This document shows, piece by piece, positions 23,301-35,300 of a stretch of DNA of 64,000 nt. The notes beneath the pieces are model-generated. The model saw only the letters and a list, made by a program, of their open reading frames with translations. It did no database searches and was not told the origin of the DNA. Position 1 is the stretch's first letter. Each line of letters opens with the position of its first letter. Source of the stretch: Coregonus clupeaformis (lineage: Eukaryota; Chordata; Actinopteri; Salmoniformes; Salmonidae); contig NC_059215.1 in the NCBI RefSeq assembly GCF_020615455.1, forward strand, positions 53,444,989 to 53,508,988, in the 5' to 3' direction. Made by a program: the position numbers and the translations under genes.

Positions 23301-26300
23301 CAAGACAACCCAGGAGTGGCTCCGGGACAAGTCTCTGAATGTCCTTGACTGAACCAACCAGAGCCAGGACTTGAACCCGATCAAACATCTCTGGAGAGAC
23401 CTGAAAATAGCTGTGCAGCAACGCTCCCCATCCAACCTGACAGAGCTTGAGAGGATCTGCAGAGGAGAATGGGAGAAACTCCCCAAATACAGGTGTGCCA
23501 AGCTTGTAGCGTCATACCCAAGAAGACTTGAGGCTGTACTTGCTGCCAAAATTTGCTTCAACAAAGTACCAAGTAAAGGGTTTGAATACTTATGGAAATG
23601 TTATATTTCATTTTTCCATTTTTTATACATTTCCAAAAGGGAGGGAGAGACGAGATGGCAACCAACCAAGCCGACTCGCGCTATAGTAGACCAATATTTG
23701 CCATAGCTAGGTTATTTATTATCAAATATGATTACGTAGTGCCTGTTTTTGACTGCTTCAAACCGGGAGAAGCTAGTTAAGATAGCTAATGTTAGCTAGC
23801 TAGGCTAACTGAGGCTGCAGTGCATGTGCTTTCTCATCCTACAGTTACAAATAACAACTCGGTTCAGAATATAAAGTAGCAGCCTCCCTACCTATTGGCT
23901 CTTGGTCATTGTAGCCTATCCTTCTCCTTTACATTTTATTTCCATCATTTTAATTCCATCTTCCATTGATTAGATATCTCCTAACTTTTGCCACACAGAG
24001 GCTCTATGACTGACTGTAGCCTATTGCCGCTTTGATGACTTATGATTGGCCAACAACAACAACAAGAAGCTGGACGCGCGACGCTCCACTCTGGTGAAAA
24101 GCAAGAGCAGCATCATATATGATAACATTTCTCTCTGTACTGCAGCAGTCGCATTCGGTTCTGTACGGACCCTTCCTGACAGGCCAGTTAAAGTAACATA
24201 TACTCGAGACCCGTGACAATCATATCAGATCCATGACATTATTTAGAATTCTGGATACGGACCCGCTCGGGTCCCGGATCGGGTCTCGGATGTTCGGATA
24301 CAGGTTGATCGGTGAAGACCTCTAGTATGTATGTACAATTAGGGAGAATAATTTTAGATTGTTTCCCCGAGCCCGACCCAGTCATCTTGGTAATAGGAAA
24401 GATACTATCAGTCTGTGAGACATGTACTAGTGTATTGGTGATGCTGCCGCTAGCTGGTACTGGCTACAAATATGCTCCTGTCAGTTTCCACTTGGTGCTC
24501 TGCTCTCTCTCTCTCTGCTCTCTCTCTCTTCTCTGTCTCCCCCCTCTGCTCTCTCCCCCCTCCTCTCTCTCTCTGCTCTCTCTCCCTCCCCCTCTCTCTC
24601 TGCTCTGTCTCCCCCCTCTGCTCTGTCTCTCCCTCCCCCTCTCTCTTCTCTCTCCCCCCTCTGCGCTGTCTCTCTCCCCCCCTCTCTCTCTGCTCTGTCT
24701 CTCCCCCCTCTCTCTCTCTGCTCTGTCTCCCCCTCTCTCTCTGCTGTCTCTCTCCCCCCTCTCTCTCTGCTCTGTCTCTCTCCCCCCTCTCTCTCTGCTC
24801 TGTCTCTCCCCCCTCTCTCTCTGCTCTGTCTCTCCCCCCTCTCTCTCTGCTCTGTCTCTCCCCCCTCTCTCTCTGCTCTCTCCCCCCCTCTCTTCTCTGT
24901 CTCCCCCCCTCTGCTCTCTCTCCCTCCCCCTCTCTCTGCTCTGTCTCCCCCCTCTCTGTTCTCTCTCTCCCCCCTCTCTCTGCTCTCTCCCCCTCTCTTC
25001 TCTGTCTCCCCCCCTCTGCTCTCTCTCCCTCCCCTCTCTCTTCTCTGTCTCCCCCCTCTGCTCTCTCTCCCTCCCCCTCTCTCTTCTCTGTCTCCCCCCC
25101 TCTGCTCTCTCTCCCTCCCCCTCTCTCTGCTCTGTCTCCCCCTCTCTGTTCTCTCTCTCCCCCTCTCTCTGCTCTCTCCCCCTCTCTGCTCTGTCTCCCC
25201 CTCTGCTCTCTCCCCCCTCTCTCTGCTCTGTCTCCCCCCTCTCTCTGCTCTCTCCCCCTCTCTCTCTGCTCTCTCTCCCCCCTCTCACTCTGCTCTGTCT
25301 CTCCCCCCTCTCACTCTGCTCTGTCTCTCCCCCCTCTCTTTCTGCTCTCTCCCCCCCCTCTCTCTGCTCCGTCTCCCCCCTCTCTCTGCTCTGTCCCCCC
25401 CCTCTCTGCTCTGTCTCCCCCCTCTCTCTGCTCTGTCTCCCCCCCTCTCTCTGCTCTGTCTTCTCCCTCTCTCTGCTCTGTCTCCCCCCTCTCTCTCTGC
25501 TCTGTCTCCCCCCTCTCTCTCTGCTCTGTCTCCCCCTCTCTCTCTCTGCTCTGTCTCCCCCCTCTGTTTCTCTGCTCTGTCTCCCCCCTCTCTCTCTGCT
25601 CTCTCCCCCCTCTCTCTCTCTGCTCTGTCTCCTCCCCCTCTGCTCTGTCCCCCCTCTCTCGCTGCTCTCTCTCTGCTCTCTCTCCCCCCCTCTCTCTGCT
25701 CTGTCCCCCCTCTCTCTCTGCTCTTTCTCTCTCAGCTCTGTCTCTCTCTCCCCCCTCTCTCTCTGCTCTCTCTCTCTGCTCTGTCTCTCTCTCTTCTGTC
25801 CCCCCCCTCTCTCTGCTCTCTCTCGCTGCTCTGTCTCTCCCCCTCTCTCTCTGCTGGGCCCCCACCCTCTCTGCTCTCAATTTCAATTTCAATTTCAATT
25901 TAAGGGCTTTATTGGCATGGGAAACGTGTGTTAACATTGCCAAAGCAAGTGAAGTAGATAGTAAACAAAAGTGAAATAAACAATAAATATTAACAGTAAA
26001 CATTACACTCAGAAGTTTCAAAAGAATAAAGACATTTCAAATGTCATATTATGTATATATACAGTGTTGTAACAATGTGCAAATAGTTAAAGTACAAATG
26101 GGAAAATAAATAAACATAAATATGGGTTGTATTTACAATGGTGTTTGTTCTTCACTGGTTGCCCTTTTTCTTGTGGCAACAGGTCACAAATCTTGCAGCT
26201 GTGATGGCACACTGTGGTTTTTCACCCAGTAGATAAGGGAGTTTATCAAAATTGGGTTTGTTTTCGAATTCTTTGTGGATCGCTGTAATCTGAGGGAAAT

Positions 26301-29300
26301 ATGTGTCTCTAATATGGTCATACATTTGGCAGGAGGTTAGGAAGTGCAGCTCAGTTTCCACCTCATTTTGTGGGCAGTGTGCACATAGCCTGTCTTCTCT
26401 TGAGAGCCAGGTCTGCCTACGGCGGCCTTTCTCAATAGCAAGGCTATGCTCACTGAGTCTGTACATAGTCAAAGCTTTCCTTAAGTTTGGGTCAGTCACA
26501 GTGGTCAAGTATTCTGCCACTGTGTACTCTCTGTTTAGGGCCAAATAGCATTCTAGTTTGCTCTGTTTTTTTGTTTGTTCTTTCCAATGTGTCAAGTAAT
26601 TCTCTTTTTGTTTTCTCATGATTTGGGTGGGTCTAGTTGTGTTGTTGTTGTTGTTGTTGTCCTGGGGCTGTGTGGGGTCTGTTTGTGTTTGTGAACAGAG
26701 CCCCAGGACAAGCTTACTTAGGGGACTCTTCTCCAAGTTCATCTCTCTGTAGGTGATGGCTTTGTTATGGAAGGTTTGGGAATCGCTTCCTTTTAAGTGG
26801 TTATAGAATTTAACGGCTCTTTTCTGGATTTTGATAATTAGCGGGTATTGGCCTAATTCTGCTCTGCATGCATTATTTGGTGTTTTACGTTGTACACGGA
26901 GGATGTTTTTGCAGAATTCTGCATGCAGAGTCTCAATTTGGTGTTTGTCCCATTTTGTGAATTCTTGGTTGGTGAGCGGACCCCTCTCTCTCTCTCTCTG
27001 CTCTGTCCACCCCCCCTCTCTCTGCTCTCTCTCTCTTTCTCTCACTCACTCACACTCACGACTTAGTGTTTCTTTTTGTTTTGATCTACTTCCGTAAACT
27101 AAACTAAAGCAACTCCAAAAGGGAAGAGAACAAACAAAGACTGATTTGTAGCACCTTGGTGGGTTGGTTGGCTGACAGACTTCTGCAGATGTGCTGCAAG
27201 CAGATAAACACATACTTGTTCACGAGGCTACTTGTTCAGTTGACCATACGTCTTACAAATGGAATAATATGCAAGTGCACCGCAGATGCTTAATCTATTA
27301 ACGTACAGGAAGCCAACAAGTAGGCCTGTCACCTCCCTAACCCTAGCCTGTCACCTCCCTAACCCTAGCTTGTCACCTCCCTAACCCTAGCCCGCCACCT
27401 CCCTAACCCTAGCCTGTCACCTCCCTAACCCTAGCCTGTCACCTCCCTAACCCTAGCCTGTCACCTCCCTAACCCTAGCCTGTCACCTCCCTAACCCTAG
27501 CCTGCCACCTCCCTAACCCTAGCCTGTCACCTCCCTAACCCTAGCCTGTCACCTCCCTAACCCTAGCCTGCCACCTCCCTAATCCTAGCCCTAGCCTGCC
27601 ACCTCCCTAGCCCTAGCCTGCCACTTCCCTAACCCTAAACCTAGCCCTAGCCTGCCACTTCCCTAACCCTAACCCTAGCCCTAGCCTGCCACTTCCCTAA
27701 CCCTAACCCTAGCCCTAGCCTGCCACTTCCCTAACCCTAACCCTAGCCCTAGCCTGCCACTTCCCTAACCCTAACCCTAGCCTGCCACTTCCCTAACCTT
27801 AGCCTGCCACTTCCTGGTAATGAGCAAGGCAAGCGGTTGGCTCAATGTGTTTTCACACTCAGTCACCAATGCCATTTCCTATACATGTAGGCTTGTGTCG
27901 CTTACGGTTAAAAGGGTCTGAAAAAGGCTGCATTACACAAATCCTAGTGTATTGTATATATTGTATATTCTTTGTTGTGCAACCCAAAATGATACCGTAT
28001 GTGTTATCTGTGACATCTGATATTGAGGTTAAGGTGCTTTCTGGCCCTAACTGACGTGTGTGTGTGTGTGTGTGTGTGTGATATTAACTCTCCTCCCCTC
28101 CCTCCCACCCTCCCTCCTATCTCCCTCTCTCCCCTCCCCCCCTCTCTCCTCCTCTCCCTCCCCTCCTCCCCCGCTCTCCCCTCCTCTCCCTCCCCTCCTC
28201 TCCCCCCCTCCCTCCTCTCCCCCTCCCTCCCTCCCTCTCTCCCCCTCCCTCCCTCCCTCTCTCCCCCTCCCTCCCTCTCTCCCCTCCCTCCCTCTCTCCC
28301 CTCCCACCCTCTCTCTCTCATTCCCCCTCCCACTCTCTCCTTCTCTCCCTCTCTCTCACTCCCTCCCACCCTCTCTCCCCCTCTCTCCTTCTCTCCCCCT
28401 CCCACTCTCCCACCCTCTCTCCCCCTCCCACCCTCTCTCCCTCCCTCTCTCCCCCTCCCACCCTCTCTCCAGAGGTTTACCAATGAGGACCACCTGGCTG
28501 TACACAAACACAAGCATGAGATGACTCTAAAGTTTGGCCCTGCCAGGACTGACTCTGTCATTATCCAAGGTACTGGTTCTCCTAGTGAGTCTGTAATATT
28601 TCGCTTTATTACTCTACTGTTCTGGCACCTCTTTACTTTGGTCCATTTGTCAGTTGTTGAGTACCCAAATGTCAGTTGTGATCACCAGAACATTTTAGTC
28701 GGATATAGGATCACTGATGTCCCCACCTGTCAAGTTTGACTTCTCTGAAAACCTTTAGTGGTTGACCTTTAGTAGTTGAATATTGGATTAATTTTATCTT
28801 TAAATCGTCATGCCAAAGTGTGTCAGAATAAAAGTCATCCATGGGCTTTGAAAAAAGGTGATATTTTCTCAAATTGACATTTCTCTTTGTGTTTCTCTTC
28901 CTCCTGTTCCAGACCAGACCCCTACTCCCACTCGCTTCCTGAAGAACTGTGAGGAGGTTGGGCTGTTCAACGAGCTGGCTAGCTCCTTCGCTGAGGAGTT
29001 CAGGAAGGCCCAGGAGGACGACGACAAGCGGGCCAAGAACCCTGTGAGTAGAAATCGCTTGGTCCTCTGTAGCTTAGTTGGTAGAGCATGGCGGTTGCAA
29101 TGCCAGTATAGTGGGTTCGATTCCCGGGACCACCCGTATGTAAAATGTATGCACACAAGACTGCTTTGGATAAAAGCATCTGCTAAATGGCATAATATTA
29201 TCATATTATAGAACCGAGGGAGTTTGATAGACCATGTTTGCCTGATTAGGTACTGTATCTGAGACCCAAAGACTTGCATTAGGTCTAAGCTTTAGGTCAG

Positions 29301-32300
29301 AACACAGTGTTGTTGCACGCAGAAGAGCAGGATCGGAACCCAATCGGTCACATGAGCAATAGGGTGGAATGGGATGGGAGTCCTGGATCTTCTGAAGGGA
29401 TATCTCTGCTGTGTTTCATAGTGTCACAGTCTCTCCCCCCCACCCCCCCCTCCAGCTCCCTGCCCCCCACAGAGAGGTGGCCCTACACATGAGCCTGCAG
29501 ACACCGTCAGCAGAATCCATGAAGGTGAAGGAGGAGGAGCCTGTGGAGGTTGACTCTTCCCCACCAGGAAGTCCTGATTCCTTCTCCAGCATGTCAGACA
29601 GTAGCAGGGATGCCATGGTGAGACGAGGAAAGGTAGGGGTCAAAACTTAGGGGACATGACTGACCAGCAAACCCATGTTGAATGACCTAATTGGTTCTGG
29701 TTAGGATTAGAGTTATGGGTTGACATGCCAGTCATGTCCCTTCAGTCACACCCAAAGGTAGGGGACAGGGGAGCGCCAGAGGAACGGGTAGGTATGGGTG
29801 ACCAGGATGGATGGGCACTGTGGTTTGTTGATGGGGAGCGTCTGACAGGATCGGGAAACAACATGTACGGACCTGCTGTACTCCATATTAACTATGTCTA
29901 TGAGCTATCAAGAAACAATCCACAATGCATTGGGAAAGAGGCTGTATTAAACCTATGAGAGTCATAATTGACCTTATACTAAACATCTGTTGTTGAACTA
30001 GGCATCTCTCCTGTCTTCTCTCAGGACACTCCCCTGAGGTCAGTGCTGAGTTCGGCCCCCACCCCCACCATCGTGAGGCACGGTGCCCTCCCTATGCGTC
30101 CCAGACCAGGTTCTCTGCCCCTCCACTTGGGCTTTGACACCTTGCAGCCCACCATGCCTTCACCCACCTCCGTCATCACACCCACCCCACCCTCCAACCG
30201 CACCCTGCTGGGGTGAGTGACTGGTCCTGCACAAGCCTGGTTCTAGATTTGAAGACTGCTCAGATCTGGACCCAGGCTAGTCCTCCATGGGGCCTGGAGC
30301 TGCAGTTAAAGATGACTTTTATATGCTGAATTCCACATCAACCCTTTTTACGACCGTTTAGGCTAGAGACAAGCCGTTTTCTTTGCTGTAAAGCTGCAAG
30401 CATGCCTGTCGCGGTTCTGAAACACTTCAGTGTGCTGTAGGCAGCAGCGGAGTTAGGAGACTAGAAAACAGCCCATGTCTTAATTGTCTAAGAAAAGTCA
30501 GGAGAGACGAAACCCCAACTTAATTACGTCTATAATCAACAGCCTAACTGTTAAATGTGCCTGGCTTTATAAATCATCCATATACAGTACCAGTTAAAAG
30601 TTTGGACACACCTACTCATTCCAGGGTTTTTCTTTATTTTTACTATTTTCTACTATGTAGAATAATAGTGAAGACATCAAAACTATGAAATAATACATAT
30701 GGAATCATGTAGTAACCCCAAAAAGTGTTAAACAAATCAAAATATATTTTATATTTGAGATTCTTCAAATAGCCCCCCTTTGCCTTGATGACAGCTTTGC
30801 ACACTCTTGGCATTCTCTTAGTTGTGATGTCTTCACTATTATTCTACAATGTAGAAAATAGTAAAAATAAAGAAAAACCCTTGAATGAGTAGGTGTGTCC
30901 AAACTTTTGACAGGTAGTGTATATCTACAGAAATAAGACAGATCCTGCTTCTGTAACCTGTTTGAGTGTTTGTTTAATAGCCTACAGATATCGTGAGCAC
31001 CAAGCCTCACGCAACCACATGTCGGATAAACAATTTCACAAATCGACTGTTTTTTAATCTTTGCTATACTGTAATAAAGGCTTTTCGTTAGAACAGCCTC
31101 TCTGGTATTATGTATACATTATTTAGTATTTACACTGTTCCAAATTGTCAGGAAAATAATATTTATAATAAAAATAACCCTCCTTTTTCCTTGATCTCCT
31201 TCCTATTGTTATTATTACTATTATTATGATCATCATTATAATAATAAGTAATGTCATTATCATTAGTAGGCTTAGTATAGAAGCCTTGTATAGCCACCAT
31301 CGAGCTGTAGGCCTAAGAGCGCATCCTGTTTAGTCTTTAATACCGTAACTTACTTAGGCCTATATTTCAATACTTATATAGGCTACTGTATCAATCAATT
31401 ATTTAATTGTTTATGTCATTACACAGCATACGAGTCATTCATGATTTGAAATGCAATCAAGAATTTTAGTTTTTAAATAAAATAACAAAGTGACCATTGG
31501 ATAATTAGCATAAACAATAAATACACCGAAACCGTTCCATTTCGGAAAATGTATTCACGAATGAATGCGACTGTTTTTAGTCTTTGCTGTAATAAAGGCT
31601 TTACAAAAAAACAAAAAAACATTACAACAGACTCTCTGGTACGGTATAATTTATTTAGTGTTGTTTACATTGTTCCAAACGGTCAGAAAAATTATATTGT
31701 AATCTAACAGCACCAAGGGTTGAGGGAATAGGGAATGTTTATCCTAAACAAATTAGGGATTTCGGTAACATAACACTTCAGTCAGAAATGGCTGTAATTA
31801 TGTTGCAGCTTCAGCAACACGGACAGCGCGATACACACTGTTGATGTTCTGTGGTGGTCGCTGCAGCAGGGAGGAGAGTGAGACAACGGGTGCTAGTCAC
31901 ACAGTCACTCGCTGTCTTTTGTTTTAACACAGAGCAGAAAGTCTGAGCCAGGCCCAGCACAATCAAATCAATTGCGGTCGGACTCCCTCTAGTCATTTGT
32001 GTCTTAAGTATTTCATCAAACAGTTCGCTTAAAGCATCACACAAGCTCAGTGCATATAGTTGATTTGATTAAAACACATAGGATGTTTCTATATATGGAA
32101 AAATACGTACTTTTTTTTTAGACCAATCGATTCTTGGTTGACCGATCACATTTTTTTGTTGAGGACAGCCCTAAACTGAGTTAGGAAGGACGCCTGTATC
32201 TTTGTAGTGACTGGGTATATTGATACACCATCCAAAGTGTAATTAATAACTTCACCATGCTCAAAGGGATATTCAATGTCTACTTTTAAATGTTTACCCA

Positions 32301-35300
32301 TCTACCAATAGGTGCCCTTCTTTGCGAGGCATTGGAAAACCTCACTGCTCGACTGAGGGACCTTACAATTATCTGTATGTGTAGGTACAGAGATGAGGTA
32401 GTCATTCAAAAATCATGTTAAACAGTAATATTGCGAACAGAGTGAGCCCATGCAACTTATTATGTGACTTGTTAAGCACATTTTTACACCTGAACTTATT
32501 TAGGCTTGCCATATCAAAGGGGTTAAATACTTATTGACTCAAGACATTTCAGCTTTTCATTTTAATCAATTTGTAAACATTTCTAAAAACATAATTCCAC
32601 TTTGACATTATGGGGTATTGTGCATGTGTGTAGGCCCGTGACAAAAAAATCTCAATTTAATCAAATTTAAATTCAGGCTGTAACACAACAAAATGTGGAA
32701 AAAGTCAAGGGATGTGAATTATTTCTGAAGGCACTGTAGTTACGAGATCTCTAGTTGGATTTAACCCGTTTTTGCATTGCCATTGAGGGCTTCCACCATT
32801 TTAAAGTAGTCAGCTTTGTGGGTATTCCTATGGGTTGGAAGGGATTAGCCAATGATCAGAGCATTGACTTCTTCAAATTGGGTTACCTGGTTTTTAAATG
32901 GCTTTAAGCTGTATCACCGCCATCTAGTGGCCACAAATTAATGACACACAGGATTTGGTTCAGGACTCCAGCACTGCAGGTGTCGGTAAATCACCATTAT
33001 AAGCTTTATGCTTTTTTTCAAACACAAAATAAAAATAAAATAGCTTCAATGGATCTGCCCGTGCTGTCATAGTCGCCATTATGGTACAGATACAAAGAAT
33101 ATATATCTAACTAACTCTGTACCTAGCCCTTAGGCCACTTCTGTACATCTGAAAGGATTGGATAGGTGTGTCCAATATGGTGTCAATTCCACCTACCCTA
33201 TCAGAGGGCAAGATGGAGCTTTTTAAATAGATTTTTTTATTCTACCAGTAACCCTCTACCTCTTTTTTTCTATAGCTCTCCCACTGGCCACTACCCCATG
33301 ATGATGCACCTTCCCAATGGGCTCCTGCCTGGTCCTATGCAGATACCCTCTGTCATTTCTGTAAGTGCCCTGCCTTCACCCATCTGTCTGTCCTTGTCTG
33401 GTTTGGGAATGGTGGTTGTTGCCAATTCTGATTGACGTGGAAGCTGACCTTCGCTAAGGGAGTAATAACATCTCAATCAGAAAGTTTGATAAAATAATGA
33501 AATAGTATGCTTGCACTAGTCGTCTACAATGTGTATTAATTCACATAGAAGCATATATGAAGCAGTTTGAAAAGACTGACATTGAGGTAGTATCTGACTT
33601 TGCCAGCCTGAGCCCCGACCTAGCTAGGTCGTTAAAGTGTGTGTGTGTTCTGTCTCCAGCTGGCTCGGCCCATGCACATGGTGCCCAACATTCCCGGCAT
33701 CCCTGGTCCTCCTATTGGAGGCGGCAGCAGTGGCTCCAACTCCCCCTCCGGGTACACCACACACTCTGAGGCCAAGATGGTGAGCGCTCTCTCTCTCTCG
33801 CGCTCTCTCTCTCTCGCTCTCTCTCGCTCTCGCTCTCTCTCTCTCTCGCTCTCTCTCTCTCGCCCTCTCTCTCTCGCTCTCTCTTTCTTGCTCTCTCTCT
33901 CGCTCTCTCTCTCGCTCTCTCTCTCTCGCCCTCTCGCTCTCTCTTTCTTGCTCTCTCTCTCTCTCGCTCACTATATCTGTCGCTCTGGCTCACTCGCCAT
34001 CTGTCTCTCGCTTTTCATCTTGCTTTTCTCTGTCTCTGTCTTTCTCCGGTTCACCGTTCCTTCTCTCTTTCTCTCTCCTTCTTTCTCTCCTTCTTTCTTT
34101 CCTTCTTTCTTTCCTTCTTTGTTGCCCTATTGCGTTCCCTCCCTCCCTCTATCTCTGTTTGTTCATCACATGACAGAGATTGCAGTCCAATAATAGTTTT
34201 GATGAACATTCGGAGTGCTTGTATAGGAAAAGATCAGATACATAAACAGGTGTGTTTAAGCAGGTACATTGGGAGTGATAACATGAATGAGCAGGTGTGT
34301 GTGTGTCTGTTTATTTCTGTCTGTGTGTGTGGTTGTCTGTCTGTCTATATAGTTATATGTGTGTGTGTGTGTGTGTGGGGTTACTGTTAACATGGCCCTG
34401 GTTGTCCTGTCTCCTGTAGAGGCTGAAGGCAGCACTAGCACAGCAGAGTTCAGGGGGTCAGATGGGGGGGGTGGCCGGCAGCCCCATGCACCCCCAGAGG
34501 ATGGAGCAGAGCCAGCAATTGGTGCAGCACCCAGACGCACCCTCGCCCGCACAGCCACAGGTAGGACAACATGGAGACATGGACCCTCCCCGCACAGCCA
34601 CAGGTAGGACAACATGGAGACATGGACCCTCCCCGCGCAGCCACAGGTAGGACAACATGGAGACATGGACCCTCCCCTTCACAGCCACAGGTAGGACAAC
34701 ATGGAGACATGGACCCTCCCCTGCACAGCCACAGGTAGGACAACATGGAGACATGGACCCTCCCCTGCACAGCCACAGGTAGGACAACATGGAGACATGG
34801 ACCCTCCCCTGCACAGCCACAGGTAGGACAACATGGAGACGTGGACACACACATTTTACATTTGAGTAATTTAGCAGACGCTCTTATCCAGAGCAAAATA
34901 CAGAGTGCATTCATCTTAAGATAGCTAGGTGGGACAACCACATATCTTAAGCTCATTTTTTCCTTTAAAAAAAGTAGCTATCAGCAAAGTCAGTGGTGGT
35001 GAGGTGGTTTCAGAAGATGGGCAGGGACTCTGTGGGAAGCCAGGACAGAGAATAACTTTGACTGGGCTGAGCGGGAGATTCCCTCCCGTAGGGGTGGGAG
35101 GGCCAGGAGACGAGAGGCAGAACTTGGTAGTACTCAGGTTGGGGTGTAGGGTTTGAGCATAGTCTGAAGGTAGGGAGAGAGGGGCAGTTCCTCTTGCTGC
35201 TCTGTAGGCAAGTACCATGGTCTTGTAATGGATGCGCGCTTCGACTGGAAGCCAGTGGAGTGTGCGGAGGAGCAGGGTGACATGGGAGATCTTGGGAAGG

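Larger units (their letters stand above)
14363..28472 (+). other. atf7: atf7 intron 1 (14.1 kb), repeat-filled
   Basis: Phase 0 intron. It holds a MITE, a split LINE with an LTR element, SINE, Tc1, a 1.4 kb CT array with embedded LINE, a telomere-like minisatellite and a long polypyrimidine run. No further coding exon seen inside. Confidence 0.85.

Noticed and set aside
24312..26021. 500-codon Leu/Ser/Pro frames in the CT array
   Set aside because: Pure composition effect of CTCTCTGCTCTGTCTCCCCC repeats, open in both strands.
27324..27812. A chromosome end (telomere)
   Set aside because: Only degenerate CCCTAA within a 22-bp minisatellite, with gene sequence on both sides.
28004..28739. Frames over the polypyrimidine run reading into exon 2
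   Set aside because: Only the part after the AG at 28472 is real atf7 coding sequence; the upstream part is intron repeat.
29063..29205. A tRNA gene
   Set aside because: The tRNA-like A and B boxes are the head of a SINE; downstream tail and lack of a full cloverleaf argue against a functional tRNA. The same applies to 8845, 21104 and 48478.
34359..34666. Separate genes suggested by the frames over exon 8 and its repeat
   Set aside because: Out-of-frame shadows of exon 8 and the donor-duplicating repeat.
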